64,000 nucleotides of DNA, taken from IMG/VR virus record IMGVR_UViG_3300001683_000001, positions 1-64,000 of that record; one strand, given 5' to 3'. Origin of the DNA: a virus. A model generated the notes under the pieces. It was given only the letters and a program-made list of their open reading frames with translations. It did not search any database and was not told the DNA's origin. Positions within the stretch are counted from its first letter, which is position 1; each line of letters begins with the position of its first letter. The translations under genes were made by a program, and so were the position numbers. This document shows, piece after piece, positions 42,479 through 51,580 of this stretch.

Positions 42479-43366
42479 ATGGCGAAGAAGCGCAAGAATT
42501 ACGACGCGATAATCGAGTCCTGTGATACGGGAACTTCGATGGCGAATCAACCACCTCTCTATCACATCAAGTTCCAAGCGTTCTCAGGCGGGGGCAAGAC
42601 CCACCAATCTCTTGCGAACTTCAACCACTTCTGCAAGGGTAGGAAGCCTGAAGAATGTCTGATGACCGTCATTGATTGTGACTTGGAAGGACAGGCTTCG
42701 CTCATTCGTCGCACAGACATTCTCAGTCCTGAACTTAGACCCCGTTTATTCCGCAAGGTTTGTAGTAATCCCGATGAGGTGAATGAGGTCACGCTGGCCT
42801 TCATTGACCTGCATAGGAAGCATTACGAAAAATACCCTGAGGGAGTGCGTGTAATGATGTTCGACAACGAGGCCGCATACTACCTGTCGTGCCGTGACTT
42901 CTACGCACAGGAAGTGCATGGTCAATCGGAGGCTGACCTACTCCTGTCCCGACAGGCTCAAGCCATCTCTGAAGGCAAGAAGACCCTCCCTGCATTTGCG
43001 GAGGGACAGATGCACTCCTACAAAGTAATCAACAGAGTGTTCTACACGCCCTTCCAACGGCTCAAGATGGCCGCTGAGATGTTCCACTTCCACTTCTTCC
43101 TGACGACCCTGCTCAGGGAATACACCGAGAACTACGGACAGGCCAACGAGAAGAAGGTCGTCGCGTCTGCTGGTCGTGCCGATATGACCGACCCCCTATT
43201 TGAGTGGATTATTGAACTCGATGTCCAGCAGAGGACGAAGCGTGGTAATTTGCAGACGCGCTACCGCGCCATCACGCGCAAGAGCCGAAATTGTAAGCCA
43301 TTCCAAATGGTCAATCCCACTCCTGAGAAGTGGTGGAAGGCCGTCGAGGATAACACCTTCCGGTGA
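42479..43366 (+). CDS. Sak4/RecA-like AAA_24 ATPase
   Basis: 295 residues. FQAFSGGGKTH is the Walker A (Lys40), MTVIDCDLEGQ the next strand with its acidic residue, and VRVMMFDNEAAYY the Walker B. This short single-domain layout matches phage Sak4-type recombinases or annealing ATPases. It lies between the SSB-like gene and a RecB-like nuclease, a set often used together for recombination-dependent replication. Confidence 0.65.
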   Translation: MAKKRKNYDAIIESCDTGTSMANQPPLYHIKFQAFSGGGKTHQSLANFNHFCKGRKPEECLMTVIDCDLEGQASLIRRTDILSPELRPRLFRKVCSNPDEVNEVTLAFIDLHRKHYEKYPEGVRVMMFDNEAAYYLSCRDFYAQEVHGQSEADLLLSRQAQAISEGKKTLPAFAEGQMHSYKVINRVFYTPFQRLKMAAEMFHFHFFLTTLLREYTENYGQANEKKVVASAGRADMTDPLFEWIIELDVQQRTKRGNLQTRYRAITRKSRNCKPFQMVNPTPEKWWKAVEDNTFR

Positions 43367-44571
43367 TGATGATGAAGGTCCCATACTTGTCGGCTTCTCG
43401 ATTGAAACTTGCACAGGATTGCACCTTTGCCTACGCTGAGAAATACGGCTCAGGGTCGAAGGATGCTTTCACGGCTAAGATGGTCGGTGAGCATCGCAAC
43501 AATATGCAAGCGGCGAGGAACGGAACCAATCTCCATAACGCCCTTGAGGAATGGCGGCGACCCAACCCCAAGACGGGTAGAGTTCGTCGCCCCCTGTTCA
43601 AAAAACTCGTAGAACTCTACGACAAGGAGTGCGCTCGGAACGAGGTGGATTTCAATGTCTATGAAGACGGCAAAGAGATGCTCACACGATGGTTCGCCAA
43701 GCGAGGTGTGACCACCGTCAAGATTCTCGATGTGGAGCAATCGTTAGGCACTCACAGCGCACCCTTCATCCTCCCCCTCGGCACACCAATCTTCGGCTTC
43801 ATTGACCTCATTGTCGAGCATGACGATGGGACCATCGAACTGATTGACTACAAATCGCAGAGGAAGCCAATCAAGCAAGAGGAAGCAGACTCCGATATAC
43901 AGGCAGGTATCTATCTCGCTGTGGCGTCTGAGATATGGCCTGACCGACCTCTACGATTCACCTTCGACCTGCTCAGATACGGAACCATGACGACCGTGTG
44001 GAGTGACTCCAAAATCAAGTCGTTCAAGACATGGCTTCATGGTCAATACGAATGGCTATCCAATCTGACCGACCCTCAACCCACCATCGGGAACGGATGC
44101 AAGTGGTGTCCCTATGTCGAACTATGTCCAACAGCCCAAGACCTGATTCAGAATGGCTCTTGGGATTTGGTCGTGGGGGATGACCCTACGAGCCTCGATA
44201 GGGATGCGATGCTCTCGACCCTTGCCGCCGTCAAAGCGGCGAAGTCAATCCTCGACAAGAAGCAGAGAGAGATGACTCAGAACATCAAGGATGAGTGGTT
44301 CGACTCCTTCGCAAGTGGAGAGGTGATTACCACCGACAATTGGAAGGTGTCTTTCGATGATAGGAAGCGCACCGAGTTCATCCCTTCCGAGGTTCAACGC
44401 TTGGTCCCTCCGGGCGTCTTCGGGCAGATGGTGGGATTGACTAAGACCGCTGTTGAACGGGTGTTGCCGATACTCCCCGAAGATGTAGCGGAGCAGGTTC
44501 GTGCGAGCGCAATAGTGAAGCCCTACCGCGCTCTGACTATACAGCGTAGTAGCGATGCCGACACCCAATGA
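43366..44571 (+). CDS. PD-(D/E)XK nuclease, Cas4/RecB-like
   Basis: 401 residues. FGFIDLIVEH (Asp147) and ELIDYKS (Asp161, Lys163) are the catalytic D...DxK set, with SDIQAGIYLA as the following Gln helix. A conserved N-terminal Cys (QDCTF) and GCKWCPYVELC at the C-terminal side are spaced like the iron-sulfur cysteines of Cas4/AddB-type nucleases. Probably a single-strand exonuclease for recombination or end processing. ATG is repeated three times at the start; the first overlaps the upstream stop. Confidence 0.8.
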   Translation: MMMKVPYLSASRLKLAQDCTFAYAEKYGSGSKDAFTAKMVGEHRNNMQAARNGTNLHNALEEWRRPNPKTGRVRRPLFKKLVELYDKECARNEVDFNVYEDGKEMLTRWFAKRGVTTVKILDVEQSLGTHSAPFILPLGTPIFGFIDLIVEHDDGTIELIDYKSQRKPIKQEEADSDIQAGIYLAVASEIWPDRPLRFTFDLLRYGTMTTVWSDSKIKSFKTWLHGQYEWLSNLTDPQPTIGNGCKWCPYVELCPTAQDLIQNGSWDLVVGDDPTSLDRDAMLSTLAAVKAAKSILDKKQREMTQNIKDEWFDSFASGEVITTDNWKVSFDDRKRTEFIPSEVQRLVPPGVFGQMVGLTKTAVERVLPILPEDVAEQVRASAIVKPYRALTIQRSSDADTQ

Positions 44572-44947
44572 AGACTCTGAACAGGACTCATCTGAAGACT
44601 CTGAACAGGACTCATCGAAAGGGCCGCGTCGAGTGCCTTCATCGAAATACGGAACCCGCCGATTCGGACGCATGGGGAAGACCGACGGTCGGAATGTGAA
44701 GCGACTGTGGAAGGCCATGATTATTGCTGGTGCGGTGTTCCCAAATGGAGGGCCTCTGACGACGAGTCAGATAGTCGAACTACCCAACCAGCCATTTGAG
44801 ATTCACAGGCTCACCAACCACCTCGCAAAGAAGCCTCACCTGTTCATGTGCGCCGGGACTGAACGAGTAGCCGGACTCGATGGTCGAACTCGCTACCCGC
44901 AGAAGACATGGCTGGCCCATCCCGAAGCCTACGACGACACCTCCTGA
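44555..44947 (+). CDS. Possible winged-helix protein with repeated acidic start
   Basis: 130 residues. The first 25 contain two copies of SEDSEQDS encoded by a perfect 24-base tandem repeat (44570-44617, one base different). The rest is basic, then helical with a GPLTTSQIVELPNQP segment that resembles a winged-helix domain. It overlaps the nuclease gene by 17 bases. Similar in size and layout to the protein at 4374-4655. Confidence 0.5.
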   Translation: MPTPNEDSEQDSSEDSEQDSSKGPRRVPSSKYGTRRFGRMGKTDGRNVKRLWKAMIIAGAVFPNGGPLTTSQIVELPNQPFEIHRLTNHLAKKPHLFMCAGTERVAGLDGRTRYPQKTWLAHPEAYDDTS

Positions 44948-44974
44948 GGCCGATTCGGACGACGCTCGACCTCG

Positions 44975-45102
44975 CGCGCCCTCGCGTGCGCGAGGCAAAC
45001 CTCGATTTCAGCCCAATTTCGCAAGTCCCTCACGCGCGCGCGCATGCGCTCACGCGAGGACCGGGCATGTTCCACAGAACATTTCCCCTGTTCGGGGGAA
45101 CA
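44975..45102. repeat. Repeat A copy with two CG hairpins and second palindrome
   Basis: CCTCGCGTGCGCGAGG, the linker CGATTTCAGCCCAATTTCG, a second CG segment ending CACGCGAGG, ATGTTCCACAGAACAT (45067-45082), then TGTTC-GGGG-GAACA (45089-45102). This is the most complete copy in the window. Confidence 0.8.
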
Positions 45103-45141
45103 CGGACTTGAACCGGAGGCTGTTTTCGACTTCCCGTTTGA

Positions 45142-45156
45142 TTCAAGACGGTGGGA
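45142..45156 (+). promoter_or_regulatory. Motif D, 15 bases before ATG 45172
   Basis: TTCAAGACGGTGGGA. Confidence 0.65.
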
Positions 45157-45171
45157 GATTGCCGGGTGGTT

Positions 45172-46200
45172 ATGTGGTCCGAAACTTATCGTCCAAACAG
45201 CCTCGATGAAATCATTGGACAAGACCACATCATCCCCCGCCTCCGCTACATGGTCGAGCGACTACATCAGGAGGGTGATGATGGAGCGTTCCCACATCTG
45301 ATGTTCGCCGGTCAGGCTGGCGTGGGGAAGACCGCCACAGCCATCGCTCTGATGAAAGACCTATTCGGTGAGGATTGGAAGATGAACTTCATCGAACTCA
45401 ATGCGAGCGACTCTCGTAGCATCTCCGACATCCGCACGACAGTCAAGGACTTCTCTCGTCGAGGCGTCATTGGTTCATACACTTTCGATGGGAAGCAACA
45501 GGAGTTCCCCTTCAATGTCGTCTTCCTCGATGAGTGTGACCATCTCACCCCTGACGCACAGGCCGCGTTGAGGCGAATCATGGAGAGGTTCGCCAAGCAG
45601 ACTCGATTCATCCTCTCCTGTAATTATCCACACCGAATCATCGGACCCATCAAGGACAGGTGTGCCTTCGCTGACTCAAGGTTCCATCCTATCCCATCTA
45701 AGGCCATTTGCGAGGCTCTCAGGGCCGTTGCGGACCGTGAGGGCCTCGATATAACACCGGAGGCTCTGACGGTCTTAGGACACGCCTCTCGCGGCTCGAT
45801 GCGAAAGGCGTTGAATCTGCTATTCACAGCCACTCGCGTTCCGAGTCGAGTGGAGAAGGAGGATGTCCGTCTGATAGTCAATCAGATGAACCCCAAAAAG
45901 ATGCGGGAACTACTTGGCTTGGCGATAGAGGCGAACCGCCATCAGGACCCGATTGAGAATCAGCGGATTCACAGACGCATTGACTCGCTCATCGAGAGGT
46001 TCGGTGAGCGTGGTCTGAGTGGGGCTGAGATTCTCGACGAACTCTATCGCGTGGTAGCCGAGGACGAGGCTGTTCCACTCCCTCTCCGACGACGCATCTT
46101 GGAGAGCATGGGGGAGGCCCTCCATTACAGTTCAACATCACAGGACGACCTACTGTCTGTGAAGACCTTCATCAGACGAGTATGCACAGGAGGCGAGTAG
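45172..46200 (+). CDS. Clamp loader small subunit, RFC-like
   Basis: 342 residues. AGQAGVGKTA is Walker A (Lys53), VVFLDECDHL Walker B (Asp120; DECD rather than DEAD), LSCNY is sensor 1, and RGSMRKAL sensor 2. The usual SRC arginine-finger motif reads KDRC here. The length equals archaeal RfcS. It opens the sliding clamp and loads it for PolB, which is encoded next but one. ATG 45172 is set by motif D and by alignment with the usual WxExYRP start; GTG 45151 would lie inside the motif. Confidence 0.9.
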   Translation: MWSETYRPNSLDEIIGQDHIIPRLRYMVERLHQEGDDGAFPHLMFAGQAGVGKTATAIALMKDLFGEDWKMNFIELNASDSRSISDIRTTVKDFSRRGVIGSYTFDGKQQEFPFNVVFLDECDHLTPDAQAALRRIMERFAKQTRFILSCNYPHRIIGPIKDRCAFADSRFHPIPSKAICEALRAVADREGLDITPEALTVLGHASRGSMRKALNLLFTATRVPSRVEKEDVRLIVNQMNPKKMRELLGLAIEANRHQDPIENQRIHRRIDSLIERFGERGLSGAEILDELYRVVAEDEAVPLPLRRRILESMGEALHYSSTSQDDLLSVKTFIRRVCTGGE

Positions 46201-46485
46201 ATGAAAAGCGACGAGATAGACAACGGCGACAACGAGGAAATCATGGAACTCATCAGAGGACGATTGGCGATAGGTATCGAACGGTATGGACATGGAGTCC
46301 GAGCCGAGGAAGACACTCGCCACTTCGGAACTGAGAAGGACACTTGGGTCGAGATGGCTCTTGAGGAAGTCCTCGACAATCTCATCTACATCACCGCTGA
46401 GATAATTCGCATCCAGCGTCGAGCAGAACGGATTAGAACCCCGACCGACGAGAACGACTCGGACATAATGGGTTTGGCTGATTGA
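46201..46485 (+). CDS. MazG-like all-alpha NTP-PPase candidate
   Basis: 94 residues, starting right after the RFC stop. GIERYGHG, then DTWVEMALEEVLDNLIYITA fits the helix with the ExxxD-type metal-binding residues of all-alpha nucleotide pyrophosphohydrolases. Such enzymes remove certain dNTPs and are common in phages. Similarity is by motif only. Confidence 0.55.
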   Translation: MKSDEIDNGDNEEIMELIRGRLAIGIERYGHGVRAEEDTRHFGTEKDTWVEMALEEVLDNLIYITAEIIRIQRRAERIRTPTDENDSDIMGLAD

Positions 46486-46582
46486 TGCGGGGGTAGAATA
46501 GACATGATTAGCCAGCCCAATCCGACCCAAATCTCTCTCGGTTCCACTTGACCGTTGCATGAAGTCGGATGGTGTCCATCCA

Positions 46583-46597
46583 TTCAAGACGGTGGGA
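46583..46597 (+). promoter_or_regulatory. Motif D, 16 bases before ATG 46614
   Basis: TTCAAGACGGTGGGA. The stretch 46486-46582 shows no gene beyond a 15-codon frame that is not convincing. Confidence 0.65.
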
Positions 46598-46613
46598 GTT
46601 CCTCGTTGTTCGT

Positions 46614-49280
46614 ATGACGCGCGTCCCGTTCCTGATTGTGTCCATAGACTACACCGAGGACCCGACCTTCCTCACGCACCTGCGGGTGAAAGGACTCGAT
46701 GGTCAGAACCATGTTTTGACGGTCGAGAATTGTGTCCCTCGGTTTTGGACTGAGAAGAACCCGTCCAGCATTCCGAACCTCCCTCCGTTGGTGAAGTCAT
46801 GGAAGCCGTCCGGGTTGCGGAGCGTCACCGGCGCAGAACTGTTTGAGGTTCGTGTGGAGAACCTCTCAGACCGGCGTGAGATGAAGGAGTTCTTCTACCC
46901 CCATTACTCAGCAGATGTAGCATGGCGGTCGCTGGTCAGATGGATTTACGATTGGACCGCTGTGATTGATGTGGATGAGGCCGCACTCAAGGGTCCCAAC
47001 AATCTCCGTCCTCTGCACATCACACCGAGCGAAACTGACTACTCGGAGTTCACTCTCGATGTCCTGTGGTTCGACATCGAAACCGAGGATTCTCTCGACA
47101 TGAAGACCTCACCCAAGCGAGTCGTCAGCATCGCCATCTTGGACAGCGTGACGGGCATTCACGAAATCGGCACGACCTGTCCCACCAGCGAACGACAGGT
47201 GCAGAGATTCCTCGCATCTCAAGAGGCATTGGAGTCTATCGTAGAACACACGGCCCCTATCCCTCCCATCCCTACCGACAAGGTGGTTGTGAAGTCGTTC
47301 TCCTTCGATGACCCCGACACCAACGAGGCGGCTCTCCTATGGTGGTTCAAGGAGAGGGTCGAGGCATTGGACAGGGACCTACTTGGAGGACAGAACATCC
47401 TCGGCTACGACATCCCCTATCTCAAGAACAGGAGCCGGAGAATGCGACGGGAGATGAGTCGTCGCTACTACGATTCTGTGCCTGTCTTTCACCGGTTCCC
47501 GAATCTCGATTCGATTACTCGACGACCCTTATTCGATTCTAAGCGAGCGTATGCCGAGCAGGTGCGTGGGGAACTCACATCAGGTTCTCTCGTTTGGATG
47601 TCTGAGCAGGTGCTTGGCTATGGCAAGGTTCCGAGGACTCGCATCACCGAACTCATGGTGCGCGACCCCATGATGCTCGCCATCTACAACGCTTGGGATA
47701 ATGTCTGCGTTGCTCGGTGTATGGACGAACTGAATCTCATCCCATTCTACCTCGCCAAAGCCGCCTTCAACAGTTCCCTGATTCAGAACATCCACTCCAA
47801 CATGATGCTCATCGAGGACACGATGGGACACCTGCTGATGAGGCAGAACATGGTGATGCCTTCCCTCGATGTCGTGCGCGACCGGATGGAGGTCGCAGAG
47901 GTAGAGGGAGGCTTCGTCATGGAGAACCCAAGCGGGGTCTTTCTGAACGCCTTTGAACTCGACAACGCGACCGAATATCCGGCGCAGATAATCAACGGCA
48001 ATTTCTGTCCCTCTACCATCGTCAGTAAGGACGACTACCCCGACGGGTTCCCCTTCCCTGTGACCAGCACTCCATCAGGTCGCTACTACCGTCGTGACCG
48101 TGACGGAATCATCCCCGGAGTCCTGAGGACCCTGACGGCTCAACGCCGACAGACTCAGAGCGAGATGAGGAAGGCCCTCGCTGACGATGATGATGAGATG
48201 GCGAACATCCTCGACATGAAGCAGAGGGTGATGAAGGAATCGAGTAATTCGTTCTACGGCGTCATGGCGTCCGGTTCGACCGAGAAGACGAGGGGCCGAC
48301 CCTTCCGGCTCGTCAATCCCGCCATCGCCTCGGACATCACCGAAGGGGCGCGACTTCACAACGAGTGGAATCGGAAGAAAATCGAATCAACGATTCTACT
48401 GTTCTCAGCCGAAGGAATCGAGCCGAATGTTCCACAGAACATGCCCGACCTCGCGGGCGCGCACGCGAGGCTCGACGGATTTCCACTTGAGTTCCGAGTG
48501 ATTGGACAGGACACAGATTCGTGCAAGGTGTTCATCTCCAACCAGCCCGAAGCCGAGGAAGCGATTCGTCCATTCACCGAGTCCGACATCACATCTTCGG
48601 CCAACCTATTATGCCTCATACTGAACGGAACCTACGACGAGTTCGTGCAGACCACATACGGCATCGAACGCAACGAGATGTTGATGGTCAAGCCGGACGC
48701 ATACTACGAGAGATATTTCGCATGGGGAGTGAAGAAGCGATATGCCTATCGAGAGTTCAACGGCAAGGATGGATTCCGGGGAGTCGAGATACGCCGGTCG
48801 TCTGTTCCACAGGTAGTGAAGACAGCCCAACACCGAGTATTCAAATCAATCCTGAATGGATGCGACAAGCGGGAACTCAACGAGATTCTCAGGGACATCC
48901 ACGATACCATCCTCGATGTAGAGAAGACACCCAATATCCACTTCGGACAACCGTTCGGAATCAAGACGGCAGGGACCCAAGCACACAAAGCCGCGATGTG
49001 GTCGAACGACCATCTCGACACCGACTTCGACATAGGCGACAAGCCGACGCTGTATGTCGCCAAGTCTGCTTCGACATCCCTTCCCTCTAACCGAGTAGTC
49101 GCTATCGTGTTTGGGGAGGACCCGTCGTCGTTCGGAATCATGGTAGATAGAGAGAAGTCGTTCGCCAAACATTTCACGAACTCACAATCTTGGTCAGGCA
49201 TCCTCGGTGCATTCAACACCTCATGGGAATCTGCGCTTGCAGGTATGAGCCAATCCTCCCTCGTAGAGTGGTTCACATGA
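46614..49280 (+). CDS. polB: Family B DNA polymerase
   Basis: 888 residues. Exonuclease motifs: WFDIETED (Asp154), GYDIPYLKNR and YNAWDN. Polymerase motif A is ELDNATEYP (Asp450), an unusual version of DxxSLYP; motif B is KESSNSFYG (Lys541, Asn545); motif C is GQDTDS (Asp633, Asp635), with Gln where Tyr is usual. All catalytic acids are present, so it should be active with proofreading. Residues 605-620, just before motif C, are encoded by a repeat A element. ATG 46614 is set by motif D. It is the main viral replicase. Confidence 0.9.
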   Translation: MTRVPFLIVSIDYTEDPTFLTHLRVKGLDGQNHVLTVENCVPRFWTEKNPSSIPNLPPLVKSWKPSGLRSVTGAELFEVRVENLSDRREMKEFFYPHYSADVAWRSLVRWIYDWTAVIDVDEAALKGPNNLRPLHITPSETDYSEFTLDVLWFDIETEDSLDMKTSPKRVVSIAILDSVTGIHEIGTTCPTSERQVQRFLASQEALESIVEHTAPIPPIPTDKVVVKSFSFDDPDTNEAALLWWFKERVEALDRDLLGGQNILGYDIPYLKNRSRRMRREMSRRYYDSVPVFHRFPNLDSITRRPLFDSKRAYAEQVRGELTSGSLVWMSEQVLGYGKVPRTRITELMVRDPMMLAIYNAWDNVCVARCMDELNLIPFYLAKAAFNSSLIQNIHSNMMLIEDTMGHLLMRQNMVMPSLDVVRDRMEVAEVEGGFVMENPSGVFLNAFELDNATEYPAQIINGNFCPSTIVSKDDYPDGFPFPVTSTPSGRYYRRDRDGIIPGVLRTLTAQRRQTQSEMRKALADDDDEMANILDMKQRVMKESSNSFYGVMASGSTEKTRGRPFRLVNPAIASDITEGARLHNEWNRKKIESTILLFSAEGIEPNVPQNMPDLAGAHARLDGFPLEFRVIGQDTDSCKVFISNQPEAEEAIRPFTESDITSSANLLCLILNGTYDEFVQTTYGIERNEMLMVKPDAYYERYFAWGVKKRYAYREFNGKDGFRGVEIRRSSVPQVVKTAQHRVFKSILNGCDKRELNEILRDIHDTILDVEKTPNIHFGQPFGIKTAGTQAHKAAMWSNDHLDTDFDIGDKPTLYVAKSASTSLPSNRVVAIVFGEDPSSFGIMVDREKSFAKHFTNSQSWSGILGAFNTSWESALAGMSQSSLVEWFT
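48427..48472. repeat. Repeat A copy inside the PolB gene
   Basis: ATGTTCCACAGAACAT (48427-48442) followed by CCTCGCGGGCGCGCACGCGAGG (read as two parts). Full element in frame, encoding NVPQNMPDLAGAHARL. Confidence 0.85.
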
Positions 49281-49411
49281 ACGGTGACGACATAGACGAT
49301 TGGTCGGATAAGCACATCGGCAGTTTGGGATTGATGAGGACGGTTATCGGGTTCGTCAATCTTATCATCGGGCTGGTCATCATGTCGAAACTATTCGGGT
49401 GGTTGGGATGA
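49277..49411 (+). CDS. Small membrane protein
   Basis: 44 residues with an acidic start and one membrane span (TVIGFVNLIIGLVIMSKLFG). It overlaps the PolB stop by four bases and its own stop overlaps the next start. It might tether replication to the membrane; this is inference. Confidence 0.5.
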   Translation: MNGDDIDDWSDKHIGSLGLMRTVIGFVNLIIGLVIMSKLFGWLG

Positions 49412-49887
49412 ATCCCTCCACTCCCTCACGACGCACCCAAGTCTATCGCCTTCTTCGGAATGAGTGTGGCTTCACGCACCATCAGGCGCGCCATCTCATC
49501 ATGCGTCACTTGAGCAATCTCGGTGACTTCCGCAACATCTTCTACAAAGGACTCAAGGCTGACCGAGAGGTGTGGTTAGAGGCTGCTCAACCGATAGCAA
49601 GTTTGAGTCTGCGAGATGACGCGCTTGAGGCAGGGCGTTCCATCCTGAATCAATGCTGGCCTTCCTACCGCCTCACAGGGGCCACAGGACCGGGGCCTGA
49701 GATGCCTTTCACCTGTGCCTCCTTTGCGGCGAGGATGGTGAAAGAGATTCAGGGGTTCAACCCCACTCAGGGGCGAATCCTGTGGAGTCAGATTGAACTC
49801 ATCCTCAGGCGTGAAGAACGGGATGCAGAAGCCGCTTGGATAGACAGGATGATTCCGACCTATCTGAAAGTCAAGGGGGTGCTGTGA
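49408..49887 (+). CDS. Unknown helical protein
   Basis: 159 residues, Arg-rich and mostly helical (TQVYRLLRNECGFTHHQARH, later RILWSQIELILRREERD). No motif recognised. Translationally coupled to the membrane protein gene upstream. It belongs to the PolB transcript. Confidence 0.5.
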   Translation: MNPSTPSRRTQVYRLLRNECGFTHHQARHLIMRHLSNLGDFRNIFYKGLKADREVWLEAAQPIASLSLRDDALEAGRSILNQCWPSYRLTGATGPGPEMPFTCASFAARMVKEIQGFNPTQGRILWSQIELILRREERDAEAAWIDRMIPTYLKVKGVL

Positions 49888-50082
49888 GTGTTCGTTGGAA
49901 CATCGGTGAAACCGGAGCAACACCACGATTCTCGCACTCCCTACGGGGCCTTTACGAATCTGAATATCTCAATTCCCTCAATGGGACCCTTCATAGGTGG
50001 GGCCGTAGTCGAGCGGAGTGCCGCGAGAGAGGCGGCAGAACCAAAACCGAATGAAAAACCAATAAGGAGAATGAAAATATGA
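49888..50082 (+). CDS. Small protein of uncertain frame
   Basis: 64 residues from GTG 49888, ending on the ATG of the next gene in the overlapping style of this genome. Another frame, GTG 49884 to 50053, is also open and overlaps the upstream stop. A repeat A-like palindrome (TGTTC-GTTG-GAACA, 49889-49902) covers either start. The frame choice cannot be settled here. Confidence 0.3.
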   Translation: MFVGTSVKPEQHHDSRTPYGAFTNLNISIPSMGPFIGGAVVERSAAREAAEPKPNEKPIRRMKI

Positions 50083-51308
50083 ACGAAGATGAGAACAGAA
50101 CAGGAGCGCAACAGAGAATGCGAGATGCTGTCGAACTTCTCGGTGGAAGGGCGTCGAAAGACGACTACATCGCAGAGGTTCATCGGCTCTCGGTGGAGGA
50201 CGGGGGTTCTCCACGAATTGATGTCTTGGAGAAGACGGCCCTGAGGGGTCCAGCACTCCAAGCCGCCGGACTTGCTAAGGTCAAGGTCAATGTGGGAGGC
50301 GACGAGGAATACCAAGTATGGCTCCAAGAGGACGCCCAAGCACTACTCGACACAGTAGGTCGAGTCACCGTAGGGGGAGGCACAGGAGCCACAGGAGGCT
50401 CTACCATCCTAACACAAACCACCACCACCACCACCACCAGCACGAAGGTTGCCGGAGATGTGTGGTTCGGATTGACCCGCCGCGACCCAAGCGACTACCC
50501 CGACACCGAGCAGGTGCAGATGATTAACAACCCAACAGGATTCGTAGATGGCCTCGACTTCATGGAACTCATGGCTATCGCCTTCAAGAAGGGCTACCAC
50601 CACATCTCAGAGGGACCAACCGGATGCGGCAAGACAATGGCCGAGAAGGAGTTCTGCTACCAAATGGGAATCCCCCTCTACCGGATTAACTGCAAGGACG
50701 GCCTGACTTGGGATGACCTAATTGGCTACATGACCGCAGACGAGAAAGGGACCACCTTCATTGATGGTCTTCTGACCCGCGCTGTCCGCTACGGCGGCAT
50801 CATGTATGTGGACGAGATGACCTCCGCACTACCGGCAGTAATGACCGGCCTCAACGCGGTCTTAGACAGCGGCAAACTCGTTGTCCCAATGACCGGCGAA
50901 ACCCTGACCGCCCACGACGATTTCCGTGTGGCTGGTTCGTTCAACCCCGGCTACGCTGGAACCAACGAATTGAATCAGGCTACCGCCCGCCGCTTTGCTG
51001 GTCGCTTCATCTTCGACTACCTTGAGGCAGATGTCGAGGTCAAGGTCATCCAGCAACAGTCAGGAGTAGGCAACCCTGAGGTGGCGCGCGAACTCGTCAC
51101 CCTCGCCAACGACCTGAGGACCCTGCAAACACAGAACGACATCGAGATGGACTGTGGGACAGCCACCCTCGTCAATTGCATGGGCTGGCTGACCGACATC
51201 TCGCTGACCCGCGCTGTCGAAATCTGCATCATCGGACAGGCAATCCCTGACGACCGCCAGCAAGTTAGGCTGGCGTGCCGCCAGCGGTTGTCGAACTTCG
51301 ACTCTTGA
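50079..51308 (+). CDS. CobS/MoxR-like AAA+ ATPase
   Basis: 409 residues. The N-terminal 120 residues look like a helical domain with a Thr-rich linker (a run of seven Thr). The AAA+ core has GPTGCGKTM (Lys185), GIMYVDEM (Asp245) and GSFNPGY as sensor 1; TARRFAGRF supplies the arginine finger. It pairs with the CobT-like VWA protein at 56278, the two subunits of a MoxR-VWA or cobaltochelatase-type machine. AATAAGGAGA upstream is a strong ribosome site. Confidence 0.75.
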   Translation: MNEDENRTGAQQRMRDAVELLGGRASKDDYIAEVHRLSVEDGGSPRIDVLEKTALRGPALQAAGLAKVKVNVGGDEEYQVWLQEDAQALLDTVGRVTVGGGTGATGGSTILTQTTTTTTTSTKVAGDVWFGLTRRDPSDYPDTEQVQMINNPTGFVDGLDFMELMAIAFKKGYHHISEGPTGCGKTMAEKEFCYQMGIPLYRINCKDGLTWDDLIGYMTADEKGTTFIDGLLTRAVRYGGIMYVDEMTSALPAVMTGLNAVLDSGKLVVPMTGETLTAHDDFRVAGSFNPGYAGTNELNQATARRFAGRFIFDYLEADVEVKVIQQQSGVGNPEVARELVTLANDLRTLQTQNDIEMDCGTATLVNCMGWLTDISLTRAVEICIIGQAIPDDRQQVRLACRQRLSNFDS

Positions 51309-51318
51309 ATACGAAAAA

Positions 51319-51345
51319 GGCGGGGGGGCCACGCGCTCCCCCGCC
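51319..51345 (+). terminator. GC hairpin after the AAA+ gene, terminator-like
   Basis: GGCGGGGG (51319-51326) pairs with CCCCCGCC (51338-51345) over an 11-base loop, 11 bases after the stop codon. There is no T-run after it. Confidence 0.4.
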
Positions 51346-51376
51346 CACTACTCACACTCTTGCTCCCATCGCAGGG

Positions 51377-51420
51377 AGGGGGGCGCGGCGTTGGGAGCCG
51401 TTCGATTCTCACGCCCCCCT
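51377..51420 (+). other. Strong hairpin of unknown role
   Basis: AGGGGGGCG (51377-51385) pairs with CGCCCCCCT (51412-51420); the loop contains a second small stem CGGC/GCCG. It lies in the gene-free stretch 51309-51595 with repeat B and motif D. Confidence 0.45.
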
Positions 51421-51457
51421 TCCAAACTCAATTTCACAGGCTCACAGGCGGCGCGCG

Positions 51458-51545
51458 TAGAGCGCGTCTGTGATGCGTGGTCTGTATCGGGACTCCTGAG
51501 GACTTCAACGCGCTCTATGACCCCTTCATTGACCCGTATTCGGCA
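51458..51545 (+). repeat. Repeat B copy with 10-pair stem
   Basis: TAGAGCGCGT (51458-51467) pairs with ACGCGCTCTA (51508-51517); it ends with CATTGACCCGTATTCGGCAA, similar to the tails of other copies. Confidence 0.7.
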
Positions 51546-51565
51546 AGGGTGGTGGGTCCCTCTCC

Positions 51566-51580
51566 TTCAAGACGGTGGGA
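51566..51580 (+). promoter_or_regulatory. Motif D, 15 bases before ATG 51596
   Basis: TTCAAGACGGTGGGA. Confidence 0.65.

Noticed and set aside
46504-46551. 15-codon frame before PolB
   Set aside because: No overlap with neighbours, no ribosome site, and too short to support.
51372-51424. tRNA-like 3' half (TTCGATTCTC followed by a C-run)
   Set aside because: The five bases around TTCGATT do not form a T-stem, and no D or anticodon arm fits upstream. Kept only as a hairpin.
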